Source: Ampullaceana balthica (Eukaryota; Mollusca; Gastropoda; Lymnaeidae). From it: a stretch of DNA of 64,000 bases. Location: the NCBI GenBank assembly GCA_944989445.1, contig CALYLW010000345.1:1044689-1108688 (forward strand), read 5' to 3'. The translations under genes and the position numbers were made by a program. Below the pieces are notes generated by a model. The model searched no databases, was not told the origin of the DNA, and saw only the letters and a program-made list of their open reading frames with translations. This document shows, in pieces, positions 62,087 to 64,000 of this stretch (within the stretch, counting starts at the first letter, position 1; every line of letters begins with the position of its first letter).

Positions 62087-64000
62087 CAGTGTTGTCCAAA
62101 CGGTGTGCCGCGAGAAAATTTTAGTGTGCCGCGAAAGATTTCAAAAATACCATAAATTGCTAGGCTTTTCGAACCTTCAAGTTTTGAACAAAAATATCCT
62201 TAACCGAAAAAGAATTGAATAAATACGTTTCATGTTTGTATTGTTCTGGTTGTGAGAATCTCTTGAAAGCTACAACATTTCTCTCCTCCATTGGGAATAA
62301 ATATCTGTTGTAAGTAAATAAAAACCCGTTCCTGCTGTTCACTTTTTTAAAAAACTTTTAATTACAGACGGCTATGGATAATTTTTTGAAGAGAAGCCAG
62401 AAGGATTCCAGCGAGCATCAAAATGGAGAGAGAGCTGCGAAATCCAAGAAGAATGTTATCAAACGGAAATATCACGAGGAATATCTTGAGTATGGTTTCA
62501 TACGATGTGCAAATGATCCTTCTTTTCCATTTTGTCTTAATTGTAACATGGCATTGTCCAACGAGTCCATGAACCCCAGTAAACTGAAGCGGCATCTGAA
62601 CTCAAATCATCCATGATTGAAAGACAAGCCGAAAAGTTATTTCGCATCCATTCGGTCCAACTTAGAGCAGCAATAAAAAATAATGAAGAAAATTTTCCTC
62701 AATTCCTGTCAAAGCTCAGTTAGCAAGCTATAAAATTGCGAATCTTTTGGTCAATCAAAAGAAATCTCATTTGGACGCTGAGACAATCATATTGCCGTCT
62801 TTACGAATCGCAGTTGAGACTATGGAGTTGGGACCCGACGCTGTTGAAAAAATAAATAAGATTCCACTGTCTCACAAGACGATGTGATGTCGGATTGCTG
62901 ACATTTCGACATATTTGGACAATCAAACTAAAGAGCATTTTGCGGAAGCCGACGACATCCAAATGTTCTGGGCAATGCAAATCGATGAAAGAACTGACAT
63001 CAGCGGAAAGGCGCAACTGCTCGCATACGTCAGATTTGCGAAAGAACAATGTATTCAGAACCATTTCCTGTTTTGCGATGATTTGAAAGAAACCACGACA
63101 GGAGCCGACATTTTTGAGCTTGTTAACAAAAATGTTTCTTCGCGAGGATTACGGTGGAAGAACTGTGTGAGCGTATGTACTGACGGAGCACCATCAGTGC
63201 AAGGTCTAAGGAATGGATTCGTGGCTCACGTGTGAAGTCTTAATGAACATGTCAAAATTGTGCACTGCATCATTCATCGCGAGGTTTTGGTATCAAAATC
63301 ATTAACAGAATCGCTTGGCGTTACTATGAACCAGGTCATCAGAATTGTGAATTACATCGTCTAGCCCTATTCGTTCAAGATTATTTGCATCATTGTGCGA
63401 GGCGATGGAATCGGATTATAAGTCCTTGTTGTACCACACCGACGTCAGATGGCTTTCTAAATGCAAAGTTCTTGCTCGCGTCGTATTTTTGCGAACAGAA
63501 ATTTTGTCATTCCTTGAGGTTGAAATTTATTGAAGATAACATCTGGTGGCTTAAAGTTACTTTCCTGAACGATTTATTTGAAAATTTGAACAACCCCAAT
63601 TTGAGTCTACAAGGAGCGAAAGAGAACATCATTACAATTAGCTGCAAGCTACAAGCTTTCAAAGAAAAACTAGATGTCTGGATTAAAAATGCTGAGAACA
63701 AAAAATTTGACTTACTGCCAGGCGTCAATGCGTCATCGGTCAAGGATTAACTATCAGCTGAGATCCAAAAACATTCCAAAATCTTCAAGCATCTTTTTTT
63801 AATTACTTCACATCGCTCGAAACGCAGCAATATGAGTGGGTTTTGAACTTATTCGTCGTTCAAGATATTTCTGTTCTGTCGATGATTGAACAAGAAAATT
63901 TGATCGACATCAGAAACGATATGATCCATAAAAATGAGTTTGCAGAAAAAGAGCTAACAGCTTTCTGGATGGCCCTCTGACATGAATTCTCTCAACTGGC
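62087..64000 (+). mobile_element. hAT element, second copy, truncated by the window end
   Basis: It starts CAGTGTTGTCCAAACGG directly after CCGTAACG (62079-62086) and follows the first copy at an offset of 3431-3446 bp with few differences: a 15-bp shorter GTGCCGCG block after the left end, one extra A near 62690, and a few substitutions. The right end lies outside the window. Confidence 0.92.
62374..64000 (+). pseudogene. SCAND3/ZBED-like hAT transposase, disrupted (copy 2, partial)
   Basis: Same domain order as copy 1, from MDNFLKRSQ and the BED finger on. All in-frame stops of copy 1 that fall within the window are present at the corresponding places (near 62614, 62885, 63233, 63361), and the frame is also broken by an extra A near 62690. 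The C-terminal hAT region is beyond the window. Confidence 0.88.

Overview
This window is eukaryotic nuclear DNA, almost certainly from an animal and most likely a mollusc. It is AT-rich and intron-heavy, and it is crowded with hAT elements, non-LTR retrotransposons, Helitron-like repeats, foldback elements and minisatellites. The only conventional host gene I can support is a rhodopsin-type G-protein coupled receptor on the + strand. Its TM2-to-C-terminus part is spread over six coding exons between 6953 and 19082; all splice phases agree. The exon carrying the N-terminus and TM1 is not visible and probably lies upstream of the window.

Layout. 1-2160: AT-rich, with a diverged internal duplication. 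2165-6722: tandem Helitron-like repeats ending in CTAGT. 6953-19082: the GPCR. Intron 2 is built largely of tandem repeats: a 22-bp array starts at the exon 2 donor itself and a 39/40-bp array ends just before the exon 3 acceptor. The last intron holds about 4.3 kb of a 21-bp minisatellite that runs up to the final acceptor. 19430-23250: a nest in which a dispersed repeat was entered by a TIR element and by a LINE, and the LINE was then entered by a hAT element with a perfect 8-bp target duplication. 24170-33210: minisatellites, a BED-finger hAT remnant with another MITE inside it, Harbinger-like MITEs, and a 41-bp minisatellite. 34380-37870: a cluster of related dispersed repeats with a second foldback palindrome. 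39110-42375: LINE fragments.

44540-57620 is 13 kb of extreme strand asymmetry: G-rich, then T/G-rich, and poor in A and C. It ends at a 605-base N gap (57621-58225). Its very long open frames exist because all stop codons need A. I read it as a probable contig-end sequence artefact, with a genuine low-complexity tract as the alternative.

58226-64000: a composite tandem array. About 2.2-kb hAT elements (SCAND3/ZBED-like transposase, dead) alternate with 109-bp satellite arrays. Three hAT copies sit at the same position of the satellite monomer, and the two long copies share the same premature stops. This suggests that hAT plus satellite is amplified as one larger unit.

No tRNA, rRNA, CRISPR or bacterial-type feature was seen.
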